Shown piece after piece: positions 1 through 11,685 of a DNA stretch of 64,000 nucleotides. Source of the DNA: Aristolochia californica (Eukaryota; Streptophyta; Magnoliopsida; Piperales; Aristolochiaceae). The notes under the pieces are model-generated. The model was not told the DNA's origin, did no database searches, and saw only the letters and a program-made list of their open reading frames with translations. The stretch covers positions 14,638,157 through 14,702,156 of the forward strand of contig JARWKL010000016.1 in the NCBI GenBank assembly GCA_029961685.1, given 5' to 3'. Each line of letters begins with the position of its first letter. Position 1 is the first letter of the stretch. A program made the translations under genes and the position numbers.

Positions 1-171
1 TGAAAAAAAGTTATTTCAAGAGATTGAAAGAAACATCATTTATCTGCAACTTGGCTTGCTTCATATGAAATCGAAAGGAAGGACGGGTTTAATTTTTACC
101 GTAACAATTTCTCTTCACATGTATCTATTCTGAAAAGCTTGACATATTTCAAGGATTGACACAGGTGAATC

Positions 172-257
172 ATGGTGTTATTCGTACTGAAGAAACTGGA
201 GGTTTCTCCATGTCCGGCGATCAAAATAGGCAGGGCATGAATGTCTCAGACAAATGA
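172..257 (+). CDS. Possible terminal exon of an upstream gene (partial)
   Basis: An open stretch follows a plausible splice acceptor (an AT-rich run ending in ACACAG at about 161-171) and ends in TGA at 255-257. It reads as about 27 residues, beginning VNHGVIRTEETGGF and ending GMNVSDK. The composition looks coding, but no family is recognised and the rest of the gene would lie left of the window. Alternatively it is chance reading-through in a 3' flank. Confidence 0.25.
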
Positions 258-2196
258 ATACAGAAATCATATAGGTAATGGTCATTCACATGTATCGGAT
301 CAAGATAGAGAAACAAATACAAATCAAACGGAAAATATGAGAAGAAAGTAGGGAGCCGCATGAATGATTACCAGAAAGCTGTATAGCTGTAAAACTCGAC
401 CCCAACAGACATGAAGAGCAGAGAAGCGGAGGAGAAGATTGCCTGCCCCAACCGCAAGGACAAGCTCGTCTTCGTCCCCAAAGAGCCAGGCGTTTCCTCC
501 ATGGTGCATGGGATCCAGGGACACTAATCCTTCTTCCTCCCCGATATCTCATCTTTCCCATTCAATTCTCCACCTTTGCCATGCAAAGCCTCTCATGGGT
601 CAAAACTTCCTAGACTCGAATCCTCTTCCCAGAAAACCAAACTCTTGGAGTAGAACCTGTTGACAGAGAAAGGAATAAAAAGCGAAGGATGTCCAGATGA
701 TGACGACGATGACGCAGGAAAGCTTCGGGCTGAGCGATATCTGGGCGTGCTGTTTCCGGAGATTATTGGGGATGTACACAGGGAGACGGCGGTGGAGGAC
801 GGCGGCTATTTCGTCAGATTGGGTGGAGAGCAGTTGGGATCTGACACATATTCCGATCAGAAAATGAGAAATCTATATTCGTTATTGTTGGTGAGTGTAC
901 AATGAGAATATCGTCTCTGACGGATCTTCTGTCGGTGACCTGATTATAGTATTTCCTACTTTTGATGAACATTAACGTGCATTCAAAGGATGGATGCATA
1001 GAGTCCAGGCCTACGAGTATTTTTTATTTTTAAATCATCCAAATTCCGATTGATGCTCCAGTAGCAGCATTGTTAGCGTAAGATGAGCTTGATTGGAGTT
1101 CTAGCGTTGAGCCTTTTCAACTCTCCTTTAGAGCACTAGTTATGTTTATGATGTTTAATCTTCATAGTGAAGAATAATAAAAAGTTTTTAATATACTTGA
1201 TCAGTCATTTTCTTATGGGTAAACAGGGCCATGAAAGGTTGATAGTAATGGAAAGGACTCTACAAGTCAAAACTTACAAAGCCCTACCAATCCTTAATGC
1301 TTAATATTATTGCTCCAATTGGCTGAATCGAGTTCATCTGCTTCTGCTAAAATTTGCTCCTGCTCTTTCCACGTCCACGTCTTTGCCAACAGAAACAAAC
1401 TAGGGGAAACCCTTTCTTTTCTGCCCAAACTCCAGATACGATCCAAGTCACCTCTCTCTTCGCCTTTCTGCCTTCATGCATCAAAGAAAGAGACGACACG
1501 ACTTTTCTAACAGAAACAAAGAAAAGAAAGCCCTATCTTTCTTTGCCCATACAAACAAATTAATAACTTACCAGTGATAACATGTAATCAAAATGGGTAT
1601 TCCTCTGTCATGACAACATGCCTGAATTAAGAAGAAAAAAAAAAGTAAGTGGGCAGCAAAGCGAGATTGAGTGGACTGCAGAGGCAAAAGGGTGGCTAAG
1701 AAGATAGTCAAAGGAGAATAAGAGCACGGAAAGGCGGCCATGGCCATTTGCTAAAAGAAAGGCCAGAAGCTCTCCACATGTCATGCTCATCTCAAGCAAC
1801 TCCACCGATGACCTGCACTTCTCCGTGGTAAAATTGGAAACCTGAATTAATTGTCCCACTTCTCTCTACCAGAAACTCTATTGTTAGTTTTTCATTATCG
1901 AAAAACTTCTACCAGTTTATTTTGTTAACATGGATCTTACTAGGGTGAGACTTTTACGTGACTCATTCTATTGCTGTTAACCAAAATTTTTACATATCTA
2001 AATATTTGCCTACCATTTGATAATTAAATGGAACATCTATTAATTGAATAAAGAGAGAGTTTTGTATTTTAACCTCTCCCTGATACTGTTTCTAAAGAAA
2101 AGTTTCCCCCATTTTTATAGAGTATGATTTAATTTAAGATAATTTAGTTAAGGATTAGTCACTTACATGTTTCATTAAACAACAAATTGGGAAAGG
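258..2196. other. No supported gene; short open frames only
   Basis: Several overlapping short frames exist on both strands, for example minus-strand frames near 324-524 and about 600-870, and plus-strand frames at 439-905 that include an Asp run near 700. None has a recognisable domain. The minus-strand frame at about 600-870 has no start codon and could at most be an exon. 1310-1563 is pyrimidine-rich. 1900-2196 is AT-rich and featureless to the eye. Confidence 0.5.
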
Positions 2197-2201
2197 GATC
2201 C

Positions 2202-2430
2202 TGACAGGTCCCAGTAAAAGCTCGAGGATAAATTGGTCTCTTTGGGTGAGAACATACCACAACTTTGGGATAATTTTCTCCCTTTTTCATTCATTAAAAG
2301 AATTTAAATACACCTATTTCTAACAATTCTTCCTAAACTTATGACCACACTCAACATGTATTAACAAAAACTAAATATAGAAAGCAAAAATAACAACTCC
2401 CTAAGCCCAGGACTTATTTGTAGTTTATCA
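2202..2430 (-). repeat. 3' LTR of the gag-only element
   Basis: About 229 bp, starting TGACAGG and ending TTTATCA on the plus strand. It matches 4136-4382 across nearly its whole length, with substitutions and an indel of roughly 15-20 bp near its right end. Confidence 0.88.
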
Positions 2431-2467
2431 ATACCCCCCACTTTCACTAGAACCTTGTCCTCAAGGT

Positions 2468-3523
2468 TCAAAGCAAGGAGCTTTTCTTGCAATTCCACTG
2501 CAATGAAATATCGGGAGTAGAAGGCAGGTCGGTGTTGGCCTCGTTATTGTCTCCTTGAGATTCTTTATCGATGTTAGCTTCCAATAGAAGAAGGTGAGGG
2601 TCCTTGCATCTATGACCATAAGAGAATTTGTCATCACAGTTGAAACAAAGTCCTTGTGCACATCTTCTTTGCATCTCATCGCAAGATAGTCTCTTGATAG
2701 GTGAAGAGTTTGTTGTTGTTGGTAGAGCCAGCGGGGTGCTTGTAGGTAGTGGCGGGCGTGAGACCCTCCTTTGTCATTGTAGTTGTTCTTCCTTCATGTT
2801 TGCCAAGCCTATCGCTTCCTTTAAGGTTTTAGGCTTGAACATACAAATCGCTTCAGTAATTTTTGATCGCAGACCACCCATGAACAACCCTACGAGCACC
2901 TTTTGTGACCAACCGTGAAACCGATTACCTAGTCTCTCGAACTATTTTTGGTAATCATGAAGGGATCCGACCTATCAAACTTTGCATAAGGCTTCATCAA
3001 AATCTTCACATTCTATTGGTCCAAAACGAGCCCACAGTTCCTCCTCAAATAATTCCCACGACACAAAGAGGCTTTCCTCCTGGTAAGCGCGATGCAACCA
3101 TTGCCACCATTGATTATCTTCTCCTTCAAGATGCTAGAGAGACATTTTGGTTGTCTGTCATGCCTTAAAATTCAAAGAATTGAGCTACTTGGTTGAACCA
3201 TTCTGTTGGATCATCTCCGAAGTATCTTGGAAATTCTAATTTTGCTATTTTGGAAGAGAAAATTTGTCTGCCATCGGGGTTCTCCTCTCGATGCAAACGG
3301 GGTTCTCCTCTCGATGCGAATGGAAAAATCCTTCTTGCCAATTGTTGTTGTTGTTAAAGGTTTCTTTGGTAGACTGGAATTTCGAGAGCTTGTTGATGAA
3401 TTCCTCTAATCGTTGCATTCCTTCTTGAACTCCATCGAGCCCAGCCTCCAAAGCTTCGATCCACTCTTTGTTAGATGCCATTGTAGCGAAGGTCACTCGG
3501 CTAATTTTTTTTTTGCGAGACAC
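2468..3523 (-). pseudogene. Ty3/gypsy gag remnant
   Basis: The frame around 3245-3523 includes a start at 3481 reading MASNKEWIEALEAGLDGVQ, a typical gypsy gag N-terminus with a following coiled-coil-like stretch. Downstream, about 2530-2670, a zinc-knuckle-like segment reads CFNCDDKFSYGHRCK, typical of plant gypsy gag. The intervening gag body (about 2690-3240) is recognisable only in broken frames with several stops. The reading frame runs out before any protease. A short direct duplication (TTCTCCTCTCGATGC, two copies at about 3280-3318) lies inside it. Confidence 0.75.
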
Positions 3524-4135
3524 CGATTTCGATGGTCCTTCAATACTTTAAAATGTCAAAATTTTGTGGGACACCGATTTCGGTGGTCCCTAAAAAAAAT
3601 TAAAACGTTGATGGAGGAGTGATCATATCTCCCGTTGCCGACTGATTTCGGTTGGAGACGCGGTGAGTGTCCAATGGCTCACCTGGCGCCGCTTTTCTCA
3701 TCGGAGACGGTCGGTGATCCCAACGTTGATGATTCTTTGGAGTGTCGTGACAGAAGCGAACGTCTCTCTCGTCACTGACAACTTTTAGCTGGAGTCACAA
3801 TGAGTGTCCGAGACGATTCAATTCGTCTCTGACCACTTTCACCTGGAGTCGATTTTCTCATCGGAGATGGTCGGTGGTCCTTCAAAAAAATAAAAAAACG
3901 TTGATGAGGCTTCTCTAGAGCGTCACGATAGAGACGATTCAGTTCGTCTCGCTGGTTACCGACGGCTTTCAGTTGGAGTCGCGGCGAGGGGGGGTGCTGA
4001 ACGACGTGTCAGTGACAAAATTAGAAGGGCAACGATTATGCCGGTGTGCAGAGATGGGCAACATCGGAAGCATGGCAATGGCGCAGAGGAGAAGCTTCTC
4101 ACCGGAAAAAATGGCGATCCGAGCTCTAATACCAT
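3524..4135 (-). other. 5' untranslated region of the gag-only element, with degenerate repeats
   Basis: Between gag and the 5' LTR lies about 600 bp with repeated, diverged phrases: 'accgatttcgRtggtcc' twice near 3522-3582, 'ctcatcggagaYggtcggtg' twice near 3698 and 3857, and 'cgtctctg/cgtctcgctgg' blocks. These look like local duplications in a leader region. No gene is seen. Confidence 0.5.
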
Positions 4136-4382
4136 TGATAGGTCCCAACTCAAGGATAAATTGCTCTCTTTGGGTGAGAACATACCACAAATTTGGGATA
4201 ATTTTTCTCTCTTCTTCATTCATTGAAAGAATTTAAATACACCTATTTCTAACAATTCTTCCTAAACTCATGACCACACCCAACGTGTATTAACAGAAAC
4301 TAAATACAAAAAGCAGAAATAAAAACTCCCAAAAGAATCGGACTTTGAATGTTGTAGCCCAAGACTTATTCGTGGTTTATCA
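4136..4382 (-). repeat. 5' LTR of the gag-only element
   Basis: About 247 bp with perfect 5-bp inverted ends (TGATA...TATCA). It is flanked on the outer side by the target duplication GATCC and on the inner side by the primer site. Confidence 0.88.
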
Positions 4383-4471
4383 GATCCACTCTTCGTTCCC
4401 AAGTTTTGTGTGCACCTTGGAATTGGAAAAGAGTTTCTTCCCTTTCGGAATCACGGACGAATAGCAAAGTC

Positions 4472-4606
4472 TAAAAAATATTAATTTTTTTTATTATGAT
4501 TATGTTATTAGGTTACAAATTTATAAAAAAGGATATATCCCGAATCAATTCAAAAATACAAATCCTACTTATCTACTAGATTCGTCTTTATCTTCAATCT
4601 TCAACA
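4472..4606 (-). repeat. 3' LTR of outer copia
   Basis: 135 bp; on the minus strand it starts TGTTGAAG. It aligns with 14565-14709, with one small indel in the TCTTTATCTTCAATCTTCAA repeat zone and a diverged inner end. Confidence 0.85.
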
Positions 4607-6498
4607 CTCCCCTTCAAGTTGGAGTGTATGTTAATGATACCCAACTTGTCGAGTAATACCACAAATTGGGACAAACTCAACACCTTAGTGAATAAGTCTA
4701 CAGTTTGGTTGATGGTTCATATGTGTATTGTCTTAATCATGCCTGTTTGAATCTTTTCACGAACTAAGTGACAATCAATTTTGATGTGCTTAGTTTGCTC
4801 ATGAAAGACCAGGTTTGAGGCAATATGTAGAGTATCTTGGTTGTCACAGTATAACATGACTGGATGAGTGTGCTTGATTTCCAAGTCCTTCAAAATATTC
4901 TTCAACCAAATAATTTCGCAACATGTAGTAGCTATAGGATGATACTTTACCTCAACAATTGATCGAGCCACCATTGTTTGCTTCTTTGTTTTCCAAGAAA
5001 TGGGTGATTGCCCAAGAAATATACAATACCCTGTTACTGACCTTCTTGTTTCCTTACAGTGATTCCAATTTGCATATAAAATATATTTAATTAAAGTATA
5101 CTTATGGAGGATAACAAAATACTTTGTCCTAGAGTTTGTTTCTAATATCTAAGGACTATATGTGCTGCCTCAAGGTGTGGTGTATATGGTTTTTCCATAA
5201 ATTATCTGAAAACATGGACGATTGTATGATGAAGGATCATTTAGGTCTCCATCAAATTGTGTAAAACCTAAGTTTTACTCCATTGAGAACCTTGGAGGTA
5301 TACCTCCTAGAAATCTAGCATCTTCTAATATCTCCAAAGTATATTTTATTTGGGAGAGGAAAATCCACTTTGAAGGCCTTGCTACTTCTATGCTCAAGAA
5401 GTATTTAAGTTGACCAAGATCTTTAAATTTTGAATTGCTTGGATAATAACTATTTCACATCTTCAATTTGTTGCAGATTGTTACCTGACAAAACCACGTC
5501 ATCAACATACACAAGTATTGTTGTAAAAATTCCCTTGTGGGATTTGATGAATAATGAATAGTCTGCATTTGATTGATGAAATCCAATAGTCTTTAGGGTT
5601 GTGGAAAACTTCAAAAACCACTGTCTAGAAGCTTATTTCAAGCCGTATAATGATTTGTTGAGTTTGCATACTCGAGTCGCCCCCTTTCGTCCAAAACCTG
5701 GAGGTAAGGACATGTATACATCTTCATCAAGATCACCATGTAAGAACACATTGTTGATGTCAAGTTAGTGAAGATATCATCCTTGAATAGAAAAAACATT
5801 GAGTAGAACACGTACACTAACCAATTTGGCAATTGGGGCAAACTTCTTTTGATAATCGAGCCCTTCAACTTGGTTGTATCATTTGGCGACCAAGTGGGCT
5901 TTGTAACGCTTGATGGTTCCATCAAAGTTGAGCTTCACTTTGTGTATCCATTTACATCTAATGGGTTTCTTGCCAAATGGAAGAGACATGAGTATCTATG
6001 TATGGTTAGTTTGTAGTGTTTGAATTTCATCATGCATGGATTGATGCCATTTAAGATCCTTCATGGCCTGTAAGAAACTAGTTGGTTCTTTGGTAATGGT
6101 TAATGAGTTGGCAAAAACTTTTATGAGAGGTGGATAACTGAGTTAGAAAGAAATTGAGTGAGTTCATAAGGTATACCCGATTTTGTGACCATGTTGGAGC
6201 CAAATGATTGTTCAGATCGTGACACTAGGGTCGGTTCCACATGAAAATTTTGAAGAAAGGTGGATCAATTAATTGGTCTGGTAGATACGCGATGAGCATG
6301 GGGTGGCATAAGAGTGGGAGAAGGAATGTGAGGAGAAGGAATATTATCAATATTTAAAATTTCATGACTTTCTAACTAAGTAGGTGTGCCTGGTATAGGA
6401 TCGTCATAAAAAAATGGAGGTTATGGGAGGAAGAATCATGGGACTCTCATTAGCAGCGGAAATGTATTTAGGGAGTTCTTTTTCAAAGATAATAACAT
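4607..6498 (-). pseudogene. Outer copia RT and RNase H, degraded
   Basis: Read on the minus strand this is the downstream half of pol. An RT catalytic block lies at 5498-5509 and still encodes YVDD, followed by VVLSG. RT N-terminal parts are visible toward 5640-5925 and 6000-6300 in broken frames. RNase H is at 4717-4974, with a WLKNIL segment and a YCDNQDTLHIASN segment carrying an active-site Asp. Stops and frameshifts break the chain throughout. The frame at the right edge (about 6404-6498) continues the integrase C-terminal part that resumes on the far side of the nested element. Confidence 0.8.
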
Positions 6499-6503
6499 CC
6501 TGA

Positions 6504-7179
6504 TGTTGAGTGGAGTCTGGTCCACCGTCAGAGAGGTGGGCCCAAGGGGCATGGAGGTAATTTCCATCCTCTGGTTTCCCGTGTTTCCCTGAAACAAGGG
6601 AACTTATCACAACACTAATGAAAACAGGGTTTTGGGTTTTTAATTGAAGACGATGCGACAAAAATAAAAGGGAGAGGGAGGAGCAGAGCATCCTAGCGTC
6701 GGTCGAAAGGGAGCTTCGGTGAGTTTTGTCGTCGTCGCTATCGTCGTCACGGTCTTCGAACCTTGGCTATCCCCAGAATCCAGCCAGAAGAGAGGGTAAC
6801 GAAAAACAGAGAACGTGAAGGGGTTTTCCGAGAGACTTTCAGGCGACGATGTTGTCGTCGTTGTTACCGGTTCTACCGCCGACGCTGTTGCCAGAGAAGA
6901 AGAGAGCCGTGAAAGCTCTGGTTTCGGCACTGTGAGAGAAACCGAGAAGTTCTTGGGACTCAACTGAGCAGAGAAGACGATGCTTCTGCTCACTGTCGCG
7001 TGAAGTTCCGACGCCGCCGTTTCTGCTGTGAGAAATGAACTCCATTGTATTTTGATTCCTCAATTGATTTAATAAAATCCTCTGCAGCTCCCGTGGATGT
7101 AGGCAATTTTCCGAACCAAGTAAATTTTTTGTGTCGTGTGATTACCATTTATCCTTGTTTGTCATCGATTTTCATAACA
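6504..7179 (+). repeat. 5' LTR of nested copia
   Basis: 676 bp, TGTTGAGTGG...CATAACA. It is closely similar to 10958-11680, but the downstream LTR has about 47 extra bases near 11300-11350, so the two LTRs have diverged by indels as well as substitutions. Confidence 0.9.
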
Positions 7180-7217
7180 ATTGTTATCAGAGCTGAGGTT
7201 CGGGTTTGAGGAAAACG

Positions 7218-8120
7218 ATGGTTAGAGATAAAGTGAAGGTATCAGGGATCGAAAAGTTCGATGGCACAAACTTTGGATACTGGAGGATGCAGATAGAGGA
7301 CTACCTCTATGGAAAGAAACTCTATCTTCCACTGTTGGGGAAGAAACAAAAAAAATTGGAGGAGGCTGATTGAAATCTGTTAGATCGATAGGTTCCGGGG
7401 ATTATTCGGCTAACCCTGTCGAGATCTGTTGTACACAATGTCAGCAGGGTGAAGACGACTGCGGATCTCATGGAGGCTTTGTCATTTATGTACGAAAAGC
7501 CTTCAATGAATAATAAGGTTTATTTGATGAAAATATTATTCAATTTGAAGATGGTAGACGGTACGCTTGTTGCACAACATCTGAATGATTTTAATACTAT
7601 AACAAATCAATTGTTGTCTATTGAAATTGAATTTGATGATGAGATATATGCACTGATACTATTGGCTTCATTGCCAAATAATTGGGAAGCCATGAGAATG
7701 GCTGTCAGTAATTCTATCGGTAAATCAAAATTGATATATGATGATGTTTGTGATTTGATTTTGGTTGAGGCGGTTTGCAAGAGGGATTCAGGCGAGACCT
7801 CATGTTCGAGTTCAGCATTGAATGTTGATTCTCGGGGGAGATCACATGACAGGAACTCAAACAGAGGCAGATCAAAATCAAACAGCAGTGGCAAGAGCAA
7901 GTCAAGGCCTGGTCAGCAGGCAACTTGCTGGAATTGTGGCAAAGTTGGCCACATAAAAAGGAACTGTAGAAACCCTAAGAAGACTGAGAATAATAGTGCT
8001 AATGTAGTTACTAAAGAAGTACAGGATGCACTATTGCTTGCAGTTCATAGTCCAGTTGATGACTGGATACTGGATTCAGGGGCTTCCTTCCGTACATCTT
8101 ACCTTAATGGCTCGGGGTAA
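7218..8120 (+). pseudogene. Nested copia gag with protease stub
   Basis: The start at 7218 gives MVRDKVKVSGIEKFDGTNFG, a typical TNT1-type gag N-terminus. TGA at 7371 stops it, and the frame reopens at about 7449 for 223 residues. This part contains the UBN2/gag body (SFMYEKPSMNNKVYLM, then LASLPNNWEAMRMAVSN) and a CCHC zinc knuckle (CWNCGKVGHIKRNC at about 7927-7968). It ends in a protease active-site stub (DDWILDSGASF). The protease body is missing: within a few codons the sequence jumps to the pre-integrase region, which implies a deletion near 8095-8110. Confidence 0.85.
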
Positions 8121-9334
8121 CAAAACTGGTACTCTCTATTCGACTACCTGTTTGAAGAACACTATTGCTACTACCGTTGCAGAAAGCACAACAGATTTGT
8201 GACATTGCAGGCTTGGTCATATGAGTGAGAAGGGCATGAAAGAATTGTTGTCCAGAGGCAAGCTACCAGAACTGAAATCAGTTGATCTCAGTATGTGTGA
8301 GAGTTGCATTATGGGGAAACAGAAGAAGGTCAGTTTTTTGAAGGGTGGCAGAACACTGAAGAAAGAAAAACTGGACTCTGTGCATACAAATGTGTGGGGA
8401 CCTTCCCAATGGCATCCCTTGGAGGTTCTCGTTATTATGTCACGTACATTGATGATCACAGCAGGAAGGTATGGGTTTATTTTTTGAAGCATAAATCTGA
8501 TGTATTTAATGTGTTCAAAATTTGGAAGGTCATGGTTGAAACAGAGACAGGCTTGAAACTGAAATGTTTGAGGTCTGATAATGGTGGTGAGTACATTGAT
8601 GGCGGGTTCAAGGAATACTGTGCAGCTCAGGGTATCAGAATGGAGAAGACCATTCCTGGGACACCACAACAAAATGGAGTTGCTGAACGTATAAATAGAA
8701 CCATTAACGTGCTAGAAGCATGAGGCTGCACTTTGGATTACCACCTACTTTCTGTGCAGATGCAGTCAGTACTGCAGTCTATGTGATAAATAGAGGGCCA
8801 TCAGTTCCATTGGATTGTGGTTTGCCTGAGGAGGCCTGGAGCGGGAAAGAGGTCAAATTTTCTCACCTTAAACTTTTTTGTTGTCTTTCTTATGTTCTTG
8901 TTGATTCTGATGCTCGCAGTAAGCTTGAGGCTAAGTCAAAGAAATGTTATTTCATTGGCTATAGAGACGAGGCGTTTGGCTATCGTTTTTGGGATGATCA
9001 GGGTCAAAAGATTATAAGAAGCAGGAATGTGATCTTCAATGAGAAGATTGTGTACAAGGATAAGTCCAGTATAGTTGCTGAAGCAGCTCCTCAGGAGTCC
9101 GAGTTTGTCAGATTGGATGACCTACCAGAGGCCACAGTGCAGTGCAGAGATGCAAGTGACGGGGAGAGTGGGTCCAATGCACCCACTCCTATTATTCCGC
9201 AGTCAGATCTAGAGTCGTCCACTCCTGCAGCTGCAGTTCACAGGTTAGTTAGGACTATTCGTCCTCCACAACGTTTCTCACCTACTTTGAATTATATTCT
9301 GTTGGCAGATGGTGGAGAACCGCATAGTTATTAA
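8121..9334 (+). pseudogene. Nested copia integrase, frameshifted
   Basis: The pre-integrase zinc-binding region is at about 8200-8340 (RLGHMSEKGM; CESCIMGKQK). The integrase core is at about 8380-8720: the first catalytic position reads HTNVWGP (AAT at 8389-8391) where the family has Asp. The second (SDNGGEY) and third (NGVAER) acidic residues remain. Frameshifts lie near 8410 and 8720. From 8720 the C-terminal half continues for 204 residues (VINRGPSVP, FSHLKLF, IIRSRNVIFNE) and ends at a stop near 9332. Confidence 0.85.
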
Positions 9335-10882
9335 GAAACCTTGCAAGATGAAAATTCTAGCAAGTGGGAGCTAGCCATGAAGGATGAGATGGATTCCCTG
9401 TTAGGGAATCAAACATGAGAGTTGACAGAACTTCCACCAGGGAAGAAGGCATTGCACAACAAGTGGGTGTACCAGGTGAAAACTTAGCATGAAGGTAGTA
9501 AGAGGTACAAGGCTAGACTTGTTGTAAAGGGCTTTCAATAGAAACAGGGTATTGATTACTCTAAGATTTTCTCTCCAGTGGTGAAGATCACAACCGTCAG
9601 GTTAGTATTGTCCATGGTTGCTACTAAAGATTAATTTCTTGAGCAATTAGATGTGAAAACAGTTTTTCTTCATGGAGACCTTGAAGAAGACATCTATATG
9701 CACCAACCTGAGGGGTTTGCAGTGCAGGGAAAGGAAGGTTCAGTTTGCAGACTGAAGAAGAGCTTGTATGGCCTGAAGCAAGCTCCTAGACAGTGGTACA
9801 AGAAATTTGACAGCTTTATGTGCAGTGTTGGGTACATCAGATGTCAGGCAGATCATTGTTGCTATGTTAGGTATTTTGACAATTCTTACATTATTTTGTT
9901 ACTGTATGTGGATGACATGCTTATTGCAGGGGCTAGTATTGATGAAATCAATAATCTGAAGAAGCAGATGTCAGAGCACTTTGCAATGAAGGATTTGGGA
10001 GCTACGAAGCAAATCCTTGGTATGAGAATTTTCAGAGACAGAGTCAGAGGTACGTTGAGACTCTCGCAAGCTGAGTATGTGAAAAAGGTACTCAGTAGGT
10101 TCAATATGGATAAGGACAAACCTGTTGGCACACCCTTGGGCAGTCAATTCAGACTCAACAACGATCAGTCACACAAGTCAAAGGAGGAACAAGATTACAT
10201 GAGTAAGGTTCCTTATGCCTTAGCCATTGGTTCACTTATGTATGCTATGGTTTGCGCTAGACCGGATATTGCCCATGCAGTGGAAGTTGTGAGTAGATAC
10301 ATGAGTAACCCAGGAAAACAATATTGGGAAGTTGTGAAGTAGATTCTGAGGTACTTAAAAGGCTCCTCAGAGACGTGCTTGTGTTTCTCAGGAGAGAGCT
10401 TAGAGGTGAGGGGCTATGTTGATGCTGATCTAGCTGGAGATATTGATAGCATAAAAAGTACTATTGGCTTTGTTTACACTCTGGGTGGTACTGTAGTTTC
10501 ATGGGGTTCAAATCTACAAAAAAAAATTTCTTTGTCTAATTCAGAAGCTGAGTACATTGTTGTATCAGAAGCTACAAAGGAGATGATCTAACTACAGGAC
10601 TTCTTGAAGGAATTGGGCAAAAAGAATCAGAAGGGCACTCCCGACAACGATAGTCAGAGTGCCATATTCCTTGCCAAGAACCCAACATTTCATTCCAGGA
10701 CAAAGCACATTCAGATAAGGTATCATTTTATACGATCATTGTTAGATGATGGACAATTAGTACTTGAGAAAATTTGTGGAAGTAAGAACCTTGCTGATAT
10801 GTTGACAAAGGGTGTTACACTTGAGAAACTAAAGTTGTGCGCAACTTCAGTTGGTCTTCTAGCACGAAGACAGGGGCAATGA
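9335..10882 (+). pseudogene. Nested copia RT and RNase H
   Basis: RT starts in broken frames (9350-9650) and is open at 9653-10342. It shows LHGDLEEDIYM, YGLKQAPRQWYKKFDS and an intact catalytic YVDD (about 9907-9918). A TAG at 10340-10342 follows WEVVK. RNase H continues at 10379-10591 (GYVDADLAGDIDS; NSEAEYIVVSEA) and, after a stop, at 10604-10882 (DNDSQSAIFLAKNPTFHS; NLADMLTKGVT). The enzyme is close to complete, but premature stops block expression as one polyprotein. Confidence 0.88.
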
Positions 10883-10957
10883 GTTGTAGAGGTGGAGGAT
10901 ATCATGTTTGACGAAGAGGGCAATGCAGTTGGTGTACCAGTCTCCAAGTGGGAGAAT

Positions 10958-11680
10958 TGTTGAATGGAGTTTGGTCCACCGTCAGAGAGGTGGGCCCAAG
11001 GGGCATGGAGGTAATTTCCATCCTCTGGTTTCCCGTGTTTCCCTGAAACAGGGTAACTTATCACGACACTAATGAAAATAGGGTTTTGGGTTTTTAATTG
11101 AAGACGATGCGACAAAAAATAAAGGGAGAGGGAGGAGCAGAGCATCTTGGCGTCAATCGAAAGGGAGCTTCAGTGAGTTTTGCAGTCGTCGCTATCGTCG
11201 TCAAGGTCTCCGAATGGTGTCTATCCCCGGAATCCAGCAAGAAGAGAGGGTAGCGAAAAACAGAGAGCGTGAAGGGGTTTTCTGAGAGACTTTCAGGCGA
11301 CGTCGTTGCCAGTAGAGAGCGTGCTTGAGAAGGACGACGTCATTGCCATCATCGTTACTGGTGCTACCGCCGACGCTGTTGTCGGAGAAGAAGAGAGTCG
11401 TGAAAGCTCTGGTTTCGGCGCCATGAGAGAAACTGAGAAGGTCTCGAGACTCGACCGAGCAGAGAAGACAATGCTTCTGCTCACCGTCACGTGAAACTGC
11501 GACGCCGCCGTTAGCCGTCGTTTCTGCTGTGAGAAATGGATTCCATTGTATTTTGATTCCTCAATTGATTTAATAAAATCCTCTGCAGCTCCCGTGGACG
11601 TAGGCAATTTGCCGAACCACGTAAATTTTTTGTGTCGTGTGATTACCATTTATCCTTGTTTGTGATCAATTTTCATAACA
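10958..11680 (+). repeat. 3' LTR of nested copia
   Basis: 723 bp, TGTTGAATGG...CATAACA, immediately after the polypurine tract and followed by the target duplication CCTGA. Confidence 0.9.
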
Positions 11681-11685
11681 CCTGA

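Larger units (their letters stand above)
2202..4382 (-). mobile_element. Short gag-only Ty3/gypsy-type LTR element
   Basis: Two direct repeats (2202-2430 and 4136-4382) bound a 1.7-kb interior. The target duplication GATCC lies at 2197-2201 and 4383-4387. On the minus strand the right repeat is the 5' LTR. It is followed directly by a primer site reading TGGTATTAGAGC (complement of 4124-4135), a variant of the initiator-Met site. A G-rich polypurine tract lies against the left repeat at about 2431-2446. The interior holds only gag remnants; no protease, RT, RNase H or integrase motif is visible. The layout resembles the non-autonomous TR-GAG class described in plants. It would have depended on a related element for movement. 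Confidence 0.88.
6504..11680 (+). mobile_element. Nested TNT1/Tork-like copia element
   Basis: LTRs 6504-7179 and 10958-11680, target duplication CCTGA at 6499-6503 and 11681-11685. A primer site (TGTTATCAGAGC, one change from the usual initiator-Met site) starts at 7182, and a polypurine tract (AAGTGGGAGAA) ends at about 10957. Gag, a protease stub, integrase, RT and RNase H follow in copia order on the plus strand, in the style of tobacco TNT1-94. It is 5177 bp long. It is inactive: stop codons from 7371, a deleted protease, a lost integrase catalytic Asp and several frameshifts. Confidence 0.93.

Noticed and set aside
439..905. Plus-strand frames near the left edge as a protein gene
   Set aside because: Short, overlapping, with no motif, and competing minus-strand frames are equally long.
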